A stretch of DNA of 64,000 nucleotides. It comes from Cupriavidus respiraculi (lineage in GTDB: Bacteria > Pseudomonadota > Gammaproteobacteria > Burkholderiales > Burkholderiaceae). Below are positions 17,342-26,314 of this stretch, in pieces. The translations under genes were made by a program, and so were the position numbers. The notes below the pieces were generated by a model. It made no database searches and was not told the origin of the DNA. It saw only the letters and a list, made by a program, of their open reading frames with translations. The first letter of the stretch is position 1. Each line of letters begins with the position of its first letter. The stretch covers positions 434,001 through 498,000 of the forward strand of contig NZ_CAJZAH010000001.1 in the NCBI RefSeq assembly GCF_914271545.1, given 5' to 3'.

Positions 17342-18718
17342 ATGCAACATCATCCCCGAAGAGGTTCGACCCCCACCCCCCAGCGGGTCCGGGATGTTCT
17401 CAAGCCGATCTCCGGTGCCGCCGTGGGAAACATGCTGGAGTGGTTTGACTACTCGTTGTATGGCTATCTTTCCGCCACCCTGGCGAAGGTGTTCTTCCCA
17501 AGCAGCGACCCGATCGTTAGCCTGATAGCGGCTTTCGCGGCATTCTCCGTCGCATTCGTTACCCGACCACTCGGCGCTCTGTTTTTTGGATCGCTGGGAG
17601 ACCGGCTTGGACGGCGCGATACGCTCGCGATTGTCGTTGGTTTGATCAGCGTTTCGACGGGGTTGGTCGGTGTCCTACCGGGATACGAGGCGATTGGCAT
17701 CGCCGCTCCTTTGCTGCTGGTAGCCCTACGCATGATTCAGGGATTTTCCGCGGGAGGCGAAGCAGGTGGAGCACTCGCATTCCTTGCCGAGTACGCCCCG
17801 ACACGCCGGCGTGGCGTTGTGATCGGGTTCTTCGGTATGTCGGCTGGAATTGGTGCGTTGAGCGGATCCGGTCTTGTTCTGGCGATCACCAGCATTTTTG
17901 GTCAGACGGCAGTTGAGGCATGGGCCTGGCGATTGCCCTTCCTGATCGCTGGTCCGATTGGGTTGGGTGCGTTCTGGCTGCGGCTGCGCATCGAGGAAAC
18001 ACCGGCATTCCGGTTGCACTTGGAACGCGAGGGCGCGGCACAAGCACCATTGCGCGAAGCCCTTCGTGACGACTGGCGAAGCATTGTCAAATGTCTTGGC
18101 GTAGCGATCTCACACGGCATCCCTTACTACTTGATCCTGGCGTATCTCCCGTCTTATCTCGTGTCAACTGGACGGTTGAGTAGCGGGCAAGCTCTAGCGG
18201 CGTCCGGCCTGGCCTTTCTGGGTTCAGTGATTGTGATCCCATTCGCTGCAGCGCTATCCGACCGCGTGGGTCGACGACCCGTCGCCTTTACGGCGGCATT
18301 GGCATACCTCGTCGTTGCGCTTCCTTTGTTCCGGATCGTCGTGGGCTCGACACCAGAGGTGGTAATTGCCACGATGGCTAGCGTCGGGGTATTGATGGGG
18401 ATGTATGGCAGCGCGCCGTTCTGCATGATGACGGAGTTGTTTCCGACACGCACACGCTACAGCGCCATGTCGGTAGGCTACAACGTGGCCATGGTGCTAT
18501 TTGGCGGCACCGCTCCTTTAATCAGCGCTTCTCTGACGAAGCTGACCGGAAACCCTTCATCACCCGCCTATTTCATGATGGGGGGCGCAGTGTTGTCTAT
18601 TTTTGCCATCTTGGCGTCTCCTGAAACGTCACGAGTACCGATTGATGAGCTCGGACAGTCGGACGAGCACATTCGCCGCGTGCGCATGGCGCTCAAGGCA
18701 TCGGCTCGCGTTGAGTGA
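17342..18718 (+). CDS. MFS transporter, metabolite:H+ symporter (MHS) family
   Basis: A 458-residue, 12-helix major-facilitator protein. The start of helix 1, GNMLEWFDYSLYGYLS, and the loop FGSLGDRLGRRDTL are signatures of the MHS family (KgtP, ShiA, ProP relatives), which take up organic acids or zwitterions with protons. The second-half loop ALSDRVGRRPVAF is present. The ATG at 17342 follows AAGGGGAGA. First gene of an operon with the GMC oxidoreductase and controlled by the shared 15-bp operator, so it probably imports the substrate or an intermediate of the P450 pathway. Confidence 0.92.
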   Translation: MQHHPRRGSTPTPQRVRDVLKPISGAAVGNMLEWFDYSLYGYLSATLAKVFFPSSDPIVSLIAAFAAFSVAFVTRPLGALFFGSLGDRLGRRDTLAIVVGLISVSTGLVGVLPGYEAIGIAAPLLLVALRMIQGFSAGGEAGGALAFLAEYAPTRRRGVVIGFFGMSAGIGALSGSGLVLAITSIFGQTAVEAWAWRLPFLIAGPIGLGAFWLRLRIEETPAFRLHLEREGAAQAPLREALRDDWRSIVKCLGVAISHGIPYYLILAYLPSYLVSTGRLSSGQALAASGLAFLGSVIVIPFAAALSDRVGRRPVAFTAALAYLVVALPLFRIVVGSTPEVVIATMASVGVLMGMYGSAPFCMMTELFPTRTRYSAMSVGYNVAMVLFGGTAPLISASLTKLTGNPSSPAYFMMGGAVLSIFAILASPETSRVPIDELGQSDEHIRRVRMALKASARVE

Positions 18719-18728
18719 TCTCCTGATT

Positions 18729-20336
18729 ATGAAAACCGCTACATACGACTACATTGTTATCGGCGCCGGCTCGGCAGGGTGTGTTCTCGCTTCTCGGCTG
18801 AGTGAAGATCCCAGCGTCAAGGTACTGCTGATAGAGGCGGGCGCTCCCGCGTCATCCATCTTTGTTCAGATGCCGGCAGGGATCCGGGTTCTCTATAAGA
18901 GCCAAAAATTCAACTGGCGCTATTGGACGGAGCCCCAGACACAACTGGACAATCGGAATATTTATATACCCCGGGGCAAGGTGGTGGGCGGTTCATCCTC
19001 GATCAATTCCATGATTGCTATCCGGGGGAACCGATCCGATTACGACAACTGGGCATCTCAGGGCCTGTCGGGCTGGGACTATGAATCCCTTCGTCCGTAC
19101 TTTCGAAAGATTGAGGATGCATCACTGGTAACGAAGGCGAGGAATGACGATCGCGGGTACGCGGGTCCGATTCGCCTGTCATACGGCACGCAGCAAAACG
19201 CCATATCGACTGCGTTCATAGAGAGCGCAGTATCGGCCGGTATGCCGGAGAACAACGGATTCAATGGGGCGTCGCAGGTAGGCGCAGGATTCTACGAGCT
19301 TACGATTGCCGAGGGAAAGCGATCCGGTGCTTATCGTTACCTGGATCGAGCAGGTAACCGATCCAATCTGACATTGATGGCGAACTGTAAAGTCCGCAGG
19401 ATTCTCCTTGCCGGAAAGCGAGCGCAAGGCGTAGTGATTGAGGATGGATGGGAGGAGGTGGAGCTTCGCGCGGACCGCGAAGTGATTCTGACAGCAGGGG
19501 CCATTGCCTCACCGCAACTCCTGATGCTTTCGGGGATCGGACCGGCCAAACATCTGCAGTCGATTGGTATCGCTCCCGTGGTCGATCTGCAAGGCGTCGG
19601 TGAGAACCTTCAGGACCATCTTGATTGCGCGATTCGCTTAGAAGCGTCGCAGCCCAATACGCTCACGCCCTATATCGGCCTGGTAAGAGGCGGAATGGCA
19701 GGAGCTCGCTATCTTCTTTCAGGAGGCGGGCCGGCTTCCTCTCAAGGCGTTGAGGCAGGAGCATTTTACAACTCCGACAGAAATCCGGATCTGCCTGAGT
19801 GGCAGGCCCATCTGATCATTGCGCTGCGCAATCCACCGCCTAACGAAAAAGTTCCCCACGGATTTGCAGTCCGCGTATGCCAGCTGCGTCCAAAAAGTAG
19901 AGGCGTGCTGCGACTGCGTTCTTCAGATCCGTCCGATTCTCCCCGAATCGACCCTCGCTTCCTCTCAGACGAGTCTGACCTGGAGAGTTTGGTGCGCGGC
20001 GTGGAACGCACGTGCGAGATTGTCGACCAGCCGGCGCTCCGGAAGTACATCAAACGAAGGCTCGACATCGATGCTTTCTCCACCGGTGCAGCCCGTAAGG
20101 CATGGATACGCTCGCATGCGGAAACCATCTATCACCCGGTTGGCACGTGTCGCATGGGAGTCGACGACAACGCTGTTGTTGACGAGGAGTTGAAAGTGCG
20201 CGGGGTTGAGAACTTGAGAGTAATTGATGGATCTGTGATGCCAACGATCATCAGTGGGAACACGAACCTTCCCATTATGGCCATGGCAGAGAAGGCCGCA
20301 GACTTGATACGAAATTCACGCACATCCGCTCGTTGA
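18729..20336 (+). CDS. GMC-family FAD-dependent alcohol oxidoreductase
   Basis: A 535-residue glucose-methanol-choline oxidoreductase. The FAD motif GAGSAGCVLA is at residues 12-21, the GMC signature GKVVGGSSSINSM follows near residue 85, and the active-site pair His469 (YHPVGTCRMG) and Asn511 (SGNTNLP) are intact. It is closest in feel to BetA/AlkJ-type alcohol dehydrogenases. Ten bases separate it from the transporter stop. It would convert the alcohol made by the P450 to an aldehyde for the aldehyde dehydrogenase of the divergent operon. Confidence 0.92.
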   Translation: MKTATYDYIVIGAGSAGCVLASRLSEDPSVKVLLIEAGAPASSIFVQMPAGIRVLYKSQKFNWRYWTEPQTQLDNRNIYIPRGKVVGGSSSINSMIAIRGNRSDYDNWASQGLSGWDYESLRPYFRKIEDASLVTKARNDDRGYAGPIRLSYGTQQNAISTAFIESAVSAGMPENNGFNGASQVGAGFYELTIAEGKRSGAYRYLDRAGNRSNLTLMANCKVRRILLAGKRAQGVVIEDGWEEVELRADREVILTAGAIASPQLLMLSGIGPAKHLQSIGIAPVVDLQGVGENLQDHLDCAIRLEASQPNTLTPYIGLVRGGMAGARYLLSGGGPASSQGVEAGAFYNSDRNPDLPEWQAHLIIALRNPPPNEKVPHGFAVRVCQLRPKSRGVLRLRSSDPSDSPRIDPRFLSDESDLESLVRGVERTCEIVDQPALRKYIKRRLDIDAFSTGAARKAWIRSHAETIYHPVGTCRMGVDDNAVVDEELKVRGVENLRVIDGSVMPTIISGNTNLPIMAMAEKAADLIRNSRTSAR

Positions 20337-20560
20337 AGTTTTCGGAGAACTCTGTTCACTGGCGTTTCGAGCTTGCTCCGTCGCCTTCTTCCCGGTTGTC
20401 CCCTTACACGGGGACGAAAGGTTGCAGCATAGATTTCCCAGCATCGAATGGGAACGTCTACGGGCTTGCGTCGTTTGATGGAAGCGTTGGGCCACACCCT
20501 TTCTCTCAAGCGCCGAAACCGCCGGAATGCCAAAGCGCGGGTTCCAGCAAAGAGGACCAC

Positions 20561-20647
20561 GTGAACAAGGGACTCGCCAGTCAACACATACCCATCACGG
20601 GCGCGTCACAGGGCATCGGCCGCTGGACATTCCCTGTACTTCAATAA
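20561..20647 (+). pseudogene. Remnant of a short-chain dehydrogenase N terminus
   Basis: A GTG-initiated frame reads VNKGLASQHIPITGASQG and continues IGR before leaving the family pattern and stopping. TGASQGIG is the cofactor-binding motif at the start of SDR enzymes, but the rest of the gene (about 230 residues) is absent. This looks like a deletion scar within the operon, between the GMC gene and the small barrel protein. The 220 bp before it (20337-20560) hold no recognisable gene. Confidence 0.6.
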
Positions 20648-20663
20648 CCTTAAGGAGATAAGA

Positions 20664-21002
20664 ATGGTCAAGTTCACCTATCTGGTACTCACGAACGCGG
20701 TTCCGGGGCGTGAAGAAGAGTTCAATCGCTGGTATACCGAGCAGCACCTTCCAGACGTGTTGCGCGTACCGGGCGTGGTGAGCGCACAGCGCTTCAGTCG
20801 CACGGAGCAGCAGCGAAAAGCGGGGCCTCATCCGTGGCAGTACCTGGCACTCTATAACTGCGAGGCCGCTGACCCGCAGGTCGTCACAGATGGGATCCAG
20901 GCTCGCGTCAACACAGCGGAGATGCAAATGAGTGACACGGTGGGCGATGTCAAATATGGTTGCTATTTCGAGCCAATCACCGAGGTGATTCGCAGTAAGT
21001 AG
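20664..21002 (+). CDS. Small dimeric alpha/beta-barrel protein (EthD/DUF4286-like)
   Basis: A 112-residue protein beginning with FTYLVLTNAVPGREEEF and NRWYTEQHLPDVL, a pattern of ferredoxin-fold dimeric-barrel proteins such as EthD and DUF4286 members. It has no signal peptide. The ATG is preceded by AAGGAGATAAGA, a strong ribosome site. EthD-like proteins often accompany P450 or oxygenase pathways, where their role is unclear; here it ends the transporter-GMC operon. Confidence 0.8.
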   Translation: MVKFTYLVLTNAVPGREEEFNRWYTEQHLPDVLRVPGVVSAQRFSRTEQQRKAGPHPWQYLALYNCEAADPQVVTDGIQARVNTAEMQMSDTVGDVKYGCYFEPITEVIRSK

Positions 21003-21232
21003 ACGGCATGGAAGTACCTGCTTTCCCGTCGTCTCAAAGATGAGTCGGGTAGAAGCTCAACAGCTTCTCCGCCACGTGAGGCGACGGGCCAGGGCGGGTC
21101 GCTTACTCCGCCGTAGCGGCGATGGAAGGCCATGCAACCCGGTGCGAGAGCTTGGGACTTGGGCCGAGGAGGCCAGCCTAAAACCTTCAGCGCTGCAATC
21201 ACATGGGCGACTGCGCTGTTGCCCGTAGCGGA
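21003..21232. other. Gap between convergent genes
   Basis: About 230 bp between the barrel protein and the AraC gene, which converge. No gene or clear terminator was recognised. Confidence 0.3.
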
Positions 21233-22231
21233 TCACGCATCCATTTCGCGGCGCCAGGCTTGCGGGCTCTGCGATGTCCATCTCCGGAATGCGCGAGTAA
21301 ATGCACTGTGCTCCGAGTACCCAAGTATCCAGGCCACCTCAGCGAGCGAAAGCCGTGGATCTTTTAGGTAATTCTCTGCAATCCGGCGTCTCGTGTCGTC
21401 ACGTAGCTCGCGAAATTTCAGACCCAGTTTGTCGAGTCGCCGCTGCAACGTGCGGGGGGTCATGTGCATGGAGGAAGCCACTGTTTCAAGGCTCACTTCG
21501 CCTTGACGCGCGAGCCCGGCTACCGCTTGCCTGATGGCATGTTCCATGTCATCCATCTTCGGCATGGCACCCAGCAGAGCCTGTACCTGAAGCTCCATGA
21601 TTCGCAGTAGCGCTTCATCAGGTTGACGCAGAGGCGCCTGCAAAAGGTCGACGGGGAAGCGCAGACTCGTCTCCGGTTGGTCGAACTTCACCGGGCAGCC
21701 GAAGTATGCAAGATAAGGGGTGGTGTCTTGAGGTGTTGCGTTAACAAAGCACACCTCCTCCAGCCTCACATCACCATCTGTCATGGCTCGCGTGAAACGG
21801 GTCATCGCAGCCAAGGCCATTTCGTCAACGAGCGGCCCCGTTGGTTCCGTCGAACGGGGCCACGTCATCACGACGGACTTACCTTCGGTTCTTAGCTCCG
21901 CCGGCGTTACGTTTGCAACCACACGGTCGTACTGTTGCCAGCGTTGCAAGACAGCCCCGACGTCAGGGCAAGCCCCAAGTGCGTATCCAAGCACGCCGAG
22001 ATGCGCAGGCGCAATGCGCTGGCCAACGTGCAATCCGAGGAGCGGATCATTGCAAACCTCGGCGGCACGCTCAAGCAAACGCCGCCAGTGATCGAGCGCG
22101 TAGAGTCGCACTTCCTGGCAATTAGGGCTGGATTCCCCCAGCACATGCACGGCATCCAGCCCTTGGTCCTGCAAGTAGTCGAAAAGCAGGTTCACGTAGG
22201 TGCTGGCGTAGTAAGCGGTGGGCGCGGACAT
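21233..22231 (-). CDS. AraC-family transcriptional regulator (OruR/ArgR-like)
   Basis: A 332-residue regulator. Residues to about 210 match the arabinose-binding-like domain found in OruR-type regulators (YLQDQGLDAVHVLGES, HLGVLGYALGACP), and the C-terminal AraC helix-turn-helix pair is clear (VSLETVASSMHMTPRTLQRRL and LSLAEVAWILGYSEHSAF). The ATG at 22231 was chosen over a TTG 18 codons upstream because it gives the usual family length. It diverges from the hydroxylase-like gene 22344 and probably controls it. Confidence 0.9.
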   Translation of the reverse strand: MSAPTAYYASTYVNLLFDYLQDQGLDAVHVLGESSPNCQEVRLYALDHWRRLLERAAEVCNDPLLGLHVGQRIAPAHLGVLGYALGACPDVGAVLQRWQQYDRVVANVTPAELRTEGKSVVMTWPRSTEPTGPLVDEMALAAMTRFTRAMTDGDVRLEEVCFVNATPQDTTPYLAYFGCPVKFDQPETSLRFPVDLLQAPLRQPDEALLRIMELQVQALLGAMPKMDDMEHAIRQAVAGLARQGEVSLETVASSMHMTPRTLQRRLDKLGLKFRELRDDTRRRIAENYLKDPRLSLAEVAWILGYSEHSAFTRAFRRWTSQSPQAWRREMDA

Positions 22232-22343
22232 GGGATGACAATGAACAATGTCGCGAAGTGTCAAGAAAGTGTCGAGGACTGTCAATGCGGAGGGTCACCA
22301 GTTTGATCAAACTGTCGGCAAGCCAAGCGAACAGGAGTCTAAA

Positions 22344-23312
22344 TTGCCGTCCGATATGATGAACTGGCTGCATTCCATATTTGGGAAGTCCGTGGATTGG
22401 AAGCAGGCGTTCATGCTCAGCATGGTTCCTCTCTTCATCATTGCATTCAGTCTCGAGACCCTGATCAATCGAAGGCGTAGAGCCGAATCGACACTGAACT
22501 GGAAAGAGGTGTGGGCGAACATCGCATTGGGCACCACTTACCAGATCATGGAGCCCCTGGGAGTGGCTCTTGTGACAGGATCCATCTATGCGTGGGTATA
22601 TTCAAAACGTTTGTTTGATATCCCGGTGGACGGTTGGACCATTCTCCCAATCATTCTGTCGGTCGAGTTCTGCTACTACTGGTTTCATCGCGCCAGCCAT
22701 CGAATCCGCTGGTTTTGGGCGGCGCACGTCGTTCATCATACCGGCGAGAACATGAACTTCACTACGGCGGCACGACAATCGATGCTCAATGTGGTCGCTG
22801 GGAGTTTCATCTTTTTCCTTCCTCCCGTGCTCCTCGGTGTGCCGCCGGCCGCAGTCGCACTCATCCTGGCCGTGAATCTGTCCTATCAGTATTTCATTCA
22901 TACCGAACTGATCCGCCGCCTTCCTGGCTGGATTGAGTACATCTTCAATACACCGTCCCATCACCGTGCCCATCATGGCCGAAACGACCAATATATCGAC
23001 AAGAACTACGGTGGCATGTTGATCATTTTCGATCGCATGTTTGGCACTTTCGAAGAAGAACGGGAGACGGTGCAATACGGCATCACCCAACAGATTAAGT
23101 CCTACAATATCCTGGTGCTGAATCTCCACGAGTTTGTCGACATGTGGCGTGACGTGATGTCACCGGGGCCCGTGTGGCAGCGACTGCAACACCTGTGGCG
23201 GCCGCCGGAATGGGTGCGCCGTGGTCATGAACCCATCCACACATGGACGGTGGACAGGAACGAGCCGACCGGCAGTGAGTCGACACCCACTCCGTCAACG
23301 TCCGCTACCTGA
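22344..23312 (+). CDS. Fatty acid hydroxylase / sterol desaturase family membrane protein
   Basis: About 320 residues with several hydrophobic helices and the histidine clusters of the family: HRASH, HVVHH, the middle region around HTELI, and HHRAHH. These bind a di-iron centre in hydroxylases and desaturases acting on lipids or sterol-like molecules in the membrane. The start is uncertain: a TTG at 22344 has AGGAG six bases before it, while the first ATG at 22356 is 18 bases from that site. The C-terminal tail is Thr/Ser/Pro-rich. The divergent AraC gene is the likely regulator. Confidence 0.9.
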   Translation: MPSDMMNWLHSIFGKSVDWKQAFMLSMVPLFIIAFSLETLINRRRRAESTLNWKEVWANIALGTTYQIMEPLGVALVTGSIYAWVYSKRLFDIPVDGWTILPIILSVEFCYYWFHRASHRIRWFWAAHVVHHTGENMNFTTAARQSMLNVVAGSFIFFLPPVLLGVPPAAVALILAVNLSYQYFIHTELIRRLPGWIEYIFNTPSHHRAHHGRNDQYIDKNYGGMLIIFDRMFGTFEEERETVQYGITQQIKSYNILVLNLHEFVDMWRDVMSPGPVWQRLQHLWRPPEWVRRGHEPIHTWTVDRNEPTGSESTPTPSTSAT

Positions 23313-23322
23313 GAGCCAACTC

Positions 23323-23730
23323 ATGCATCGCCTCTCTCAAATATACCTGGCCGTTTCGGCACTGGCTTTCCTGCTAATTGGCTTGCATACGTTTCACGAC
23401 CCCGCTACGGCAATGGCGGGCCTCGATATGCAACCCCATTCGGTGAATGCCTTCAATGAGATCCGTGCCAACTACGGTGGCATGCATCTCGGTATCAGTC
23501 TGTTGCTGGCCCTGGGTCTACTCTCGAAGGCGTGGCGAAAGCCCTCGATGTGGATCAACGTCGTGTTCACCAGCGGCCTGGTGCTCGGGCGGCTGGTCAG
23601 CATTTCCGCTGACGGGTGGCCAAATGATCTCGTTCGAATGTTGCTTGGAATCGAAGCAGCAGCGGCATTCACCGGCCTAGCGCTGTTGTGCTTCCTCAAC
23701 AAACATGATGCGCGCTCTTCCATGAGATGA
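23323..23730 (+). CDS. DUF4345-like small membrane protein
   Basis: A 135-residue protein with four predicted transmembrane helices (IYLAVSALAFLLIGLHTF, MHLGISLLLALGLL, WINVVFTSGLVLGR, AAAFTGLALLCFL). The motif EIRANYGGMHLG is typical of the DUF4345 family, whose function is not known. It starts 10 bp after the hydroxylase-family gene, with GAGAG before the ATG, so the two are co-transcribed. A small hairpin GCGCTCA-CTT-TGAGCGC follows its stop. Confidence 0.8.
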   Translation: MHRLSQIYLAVSALAFLLIGLHTFHDPATAMAGLDMQPHSVNAFNEIRANYGGMHLGISLLLALGLLSKAWRKPSMWINVVFTSGLVLGRLVSISADGWPNDLVRMLLGIEAAAAFTGLALLCFLNKHDARSSMR

Positions 23731-24117
23731 GCGCTCACTTTGAGCGCCCGCGACGCGTGGACATGAGGTCATCGTTCACCCAGTCCTATCAAGTTAAACT
23801 CGCACCGATCAACCTCCACCTGTCCTGATACCGGTCTTGCGGACAACGCGCGAGATATCCGCGTTGACGGGCTTCACCGCTTTCTAAGCATCCTTTCATC
23901 GCGACGGGTCCGACGCAGCGAAGAGAACGCTAGCTCTCCCGAGAGCAGTCAAGGTGTTGGGGCCTGGCCCCAGTAGAGACTACGGAGGTTGCGTCCAGGA
24001 CCGTAGTGTTCGGTCTCTTCTGGGGTCTTTCGATGCCGTGTCTGCAATTGCCACCCTCTGCGAAGTGCTTATTAGCAGGCGCAGATCTTTGCCGGCATCC
24101 GGCCGCCATTGTGAGAG
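23731..24117. other. Intergenic region at the left edge of the mobile segment
   Basis: About 390 bp without a gene. It contains the hairpin after the DUF4345-like gene and a short stem GGGGCC-TGGCCCC near 23960. The border between core and accessory DNA probably lies here, but no clear attachment site was identified. Confidence 0.3.
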
Positions 24118-24138
24118 TATAATTTCACGATAGTGAAA
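24118..24138 (+). promoter_or_regulatory. -10 box and autoregulatory operator of the HipB-like gene
   Basis: A consensus -10 box TATAAT (24118-24123) runs into the inverted repeat TTTCAC-GATA-GTGAAA (24123-24138), which covers the expected transcript start. No good -35 box is seen. This fits autorepression by the HTH protein encoded just downstream. Confidence 0.6.
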
Positions 24139-24191
24139 CAACACAGAAAACCGCTCTCCACGCTGGTGTTCCTTTTGCAAGAACGACCTCC

Positions 24192-24527
24192 ATGCCACGA
24201 CCACTACCTGATCCGAAGCCACCGTCGCGTGCGACGATTCGCACCATTCACCAACTGGGCGACCGCATTCGAGCAACGCGGGCAGGGAAAAGGATGCCCA
24301 TTGACCAGGCGGCAAGACATTGCGGGGTCTCGGTCGGCATGCTGTCCAAGCTCGAGAACGGCAAGGGCGTCAATCTCGAGCACGCCCTGCGTGCGTTGGA
24401 CGGACTGGGTTTGGCGATGCTGGTCGTTCCCAGGGCGCATGCGCCTTGGCTTGAACAGGCAGCGGCCCATACGGCCAAGATCGGCGAGGACGCGGCCAGG
24501 CGACAGCACGCCTGGCTGGAAGAGTAG
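24192..24527 (+). CDS. HipB-like XRE-family transcriptional regulator
   Basis: A 111-residue protein with an XRE helix-turn-helix (LGDRIRATRAGKRMPID, AARHCGVSVGMLSKLENGKG). The spacing and the phrase ENGKGVNLEHALRALDGLGL are typical of HipB antitoxins. No HipA kinase gene is next to it, so it is an orphan regulator or the remains of a toxin-antitoxin pair. The inverted repeat over its own promoter supports autoregulation. Convergent with the recombinase gene. Confidence 0.85.
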   Translation: MPRPLPDPKPPSRATIRTIHQLGDRIRATRAGKRMPIDQAARHCGVSVGMLSKLENGKGVNLEHALRALDGLGLAMLVVPRAHAPWLEQAAAHTAKIGEDAARRQHAWLEE

Positions 24528-24615
24528 TAGAGGCCTGCGATCAGGCTGGGCATCAATCTCTGATGCGATCCCAGATCGGTGCGGAAATGCACTTCGCTTG
24601 GTGTGCTGACGCGCC

Positions 24616-25842
24616 TTATGCTTTCCTGATCCATCCGATGCGGTGCCGCTCCTGCGTGGCCTCGTGCCGCGCATCCTCTTCGCTGTGCAGATAGCCGCTC
24701 GTCGTCGACAGCGAGCTGTGCCCAAAGTTGTCGCGCACATAACGCAGGTCGACCTGCTGGTCGGTCATATGCGAGCCGGCGGTGTGGCGCAGCCAGTGGG
24801 CCGAGGCGCTGGCCAGCACCGCGGCCTGCGCCCCCCACTCGGGCCCGCGCGCCCGCAGGCGCTCCGCGGCCATGCCAAACACCTCTTTCAGGATCAGGTG
24901 CAGCGCGCCGCGTGACAGGGGTTTCTCGCCACCCTCTCTGCCAATCACCGGCAGCACCAGTGGCCGCGTCTCCCCGAACTGCGGGGTAGGCGGCAGGTCG
25001 TGGGCGCGACGGTAGCGCGCGAGTTCGGCAATCAGTTCGTCGGTCGCCGGCACCAGCCGGGTCTTGTTGCCTTTGCCGGTCACCTCGAGCCACCAGCGCT
25101 CGATGCCCTGGCCATCGCGCCGGCAGAAGAACGCGCCCATGGGGGTCGCCGTCAGCTCGGAGGCGCGCAGGCCGCCCAGATAGAGCACGGTCAGCACCCA
25201 CCGGCAGCGCGCGGCGTGCCGGCGTTCCCGCGCGGTCTCGGTCGGCATGGCCGCGACGGTGTCTTTGACCGTTTCCCACAGGTCGTGGCTCAGATAGCGG
25301 GTGATGCGCGCTCGGGTGGGGGCGCGCCGGCGGCGGGCGAGGGCAAGCGGGTTGCCGGCCAGGTAGCCCGCCTCGGTCAGCCAGGCGAACAGCGCGTTCA
25401 GGATCACCATCGCGTGGCGCACGCTGGACGGCGACAGCGGCCCGGCAAACGGGCGCCAGTCGGGGTGGCCGCGTGCAAGCTTCTTGCTGCCGGCCAGCAC
25501 CCAGCGCGCGGCGGGTTGCGGATCGGCGAGGAAGCGCTCGTAGGCGAGCAGGTCTTCGTGCGTCAGCGAGGACAAGGGCTTGCCCACCTGGAGCACGGTC
25601 CACAGGATCAGCCGCTCCACCTCGCGGCGATAAGTGGTGAGCGTCGCGGTGCTGTCGGCATAGCGCGCGAGCCAGGCGGTGACGGCGGCCAGGTCGTCGG
25701 CCGCGGCGATCCGCGTGGCGCTGGCGGGCGCGCGGTTGCTGCCGGCCGCGCCGGACAGCGCCGGGGTCAGGCGCAGGCGCTCCAGCGGGGTGGGAAGCGG
25801 GGCGGCCAGGCCATCCAAAGGTTTAATCGGGAGCAGTTCCAT
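24616..25842 (-). CDS. Tyrosine recombinase (integrase), TnpS-like arrangement
   Basis: A 408-residue tyrosine recombinase. The N-terminal core-binding domain (TLTTYRREVERLILW, DWRPFAGPLSPSSVR) is followed by the catalytic domain with LGGLRASEL (first Arg), HWLRHTAGSH (His349/Arg352), GHSS (His375) and the nucleophile Tyr384 in TTSGYLH, so the active site is complete. It is divergent from a KfrA-like coiled-coil gene across a repeat-rich gap. This layout resembles the TnpS/TnpT co-integrate resolution system of Tn4651-type Tn3-family transposons, but no transposase is found here, so that link is inferred. The ATG at 25842 was chosen as the first codon after the divergent control region. Confidence 0.9.
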   Translation of the reverse strand: MELLPIKPLDGLAAPLPTPLERLRLTPALSGAAGSNRAPASATRIAAADDLAAVTAWLARYADSTATLTTYRREVERLILWTVLQVGKPLSSLTHEDLLAYERFLADPQPAARWVLAGSKKLARGHPDWRPFAGPLSPSSVRHAMVILNALFAWLTEAGYLAGNPLALARRRRAPTRARITRYLSHDLWETVKDTVAAMPTETARERRHAARCRWVLTVLYLGGLRASELTATPMGAFFCRRDGQGIERWWLEVTGKGNKTRLVPATDELIAELARYRRAHDLPPTPQFGETRPLVLPVIGREGGEKPLSRGALHLILKEVFGMAAERLRARGPEWGAQAAVLASASAHWLRHTAGSHMTDQQVDLRYVRDNFGHSSLSTTSGYLHSEEDARHEATQERHRIGWIRKA

Positions 25843-25867
25843 GGTGTATCGGCCTAAGCGTCGGTTT

Positions 25868-26217
25868 GCACAAATTTGTTCCCGCTGGTCGCACGCCAGC
25901 AAGCCGATTGCAGGGCGATGGTAACAATATTGCGTCGAGAAACGCTGCAAGAAATTGTTCCCCCAGCCGACACTTGAAGCAATTTTGTACCTTCCCCCAA
26001 CGCATCGGTCCGTCGTCAGCCTTCACCCCGCCGACGGCGCGGGGCGATCCGATGGACGGGATTCAGCTGCGCAAAGCGATGACGTTCGCCGTCAGGCGTG
26101 CCACGCAAGCTAGCCGAGTCACGCCGCGCCTGCCGCCGGTGCGTGCGCTCCAGCGCGCCAGCCAGGCGTGCCCATGGGGGTCGGGAACAAAATTCTGCAA
26201 AAAGAGGGCACAAATTT
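25868..26217. repeat. Cluster of repeated recombinase/auxiliary binding-site-like elements
   Basis: The gap between the divergent recombinase and KfrA-like genes holds repeated copies of GCACAAATTTGTTCCC: at 25868-25883 (containing the perfect palindrome ACAAATTTGT), a 13/16 copy at 25947-25962, a weaker one at 25979-25991, an inverted 14/16 copy at 26183-26198, and a half copy at 26208-26217. Such spaced direct and inverted elements are what a recombination or resolution site with accessory sites would look like. Confidence 0.6.
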
Positions 26218-26266
26218 ATGCATACCGACAGGGGCAGCGTGGGGAGGCGATTCGAGCCAATATTAT

Positions 26267-26288
26267 AGACATAAGCGTACTTATGTCT
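26267..26288. promoter_or_regulatory. Inverted repeat AGACATAAG-CGTA-CTTATGTCT
   Basis: Perfect 9-bp arms around a 4-bp centre, in an AT-rich stretch about 80 bp before the KfrA-like start. Likely a binding site of the KfrA-like protein or of a host factor. Confidence 0.6.
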
Positions 26289-26314
26289 AAACTTTTACAC
26301 GAATCTTGTTATCC

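Noticed and set aside
24248-25603. Long frame on the minus strand overlapping the recombinase gene
   Set aside because: Arg/Pro/Ala-rich low-complexity translation in another frame of the integrase, which has all catalytic residues.
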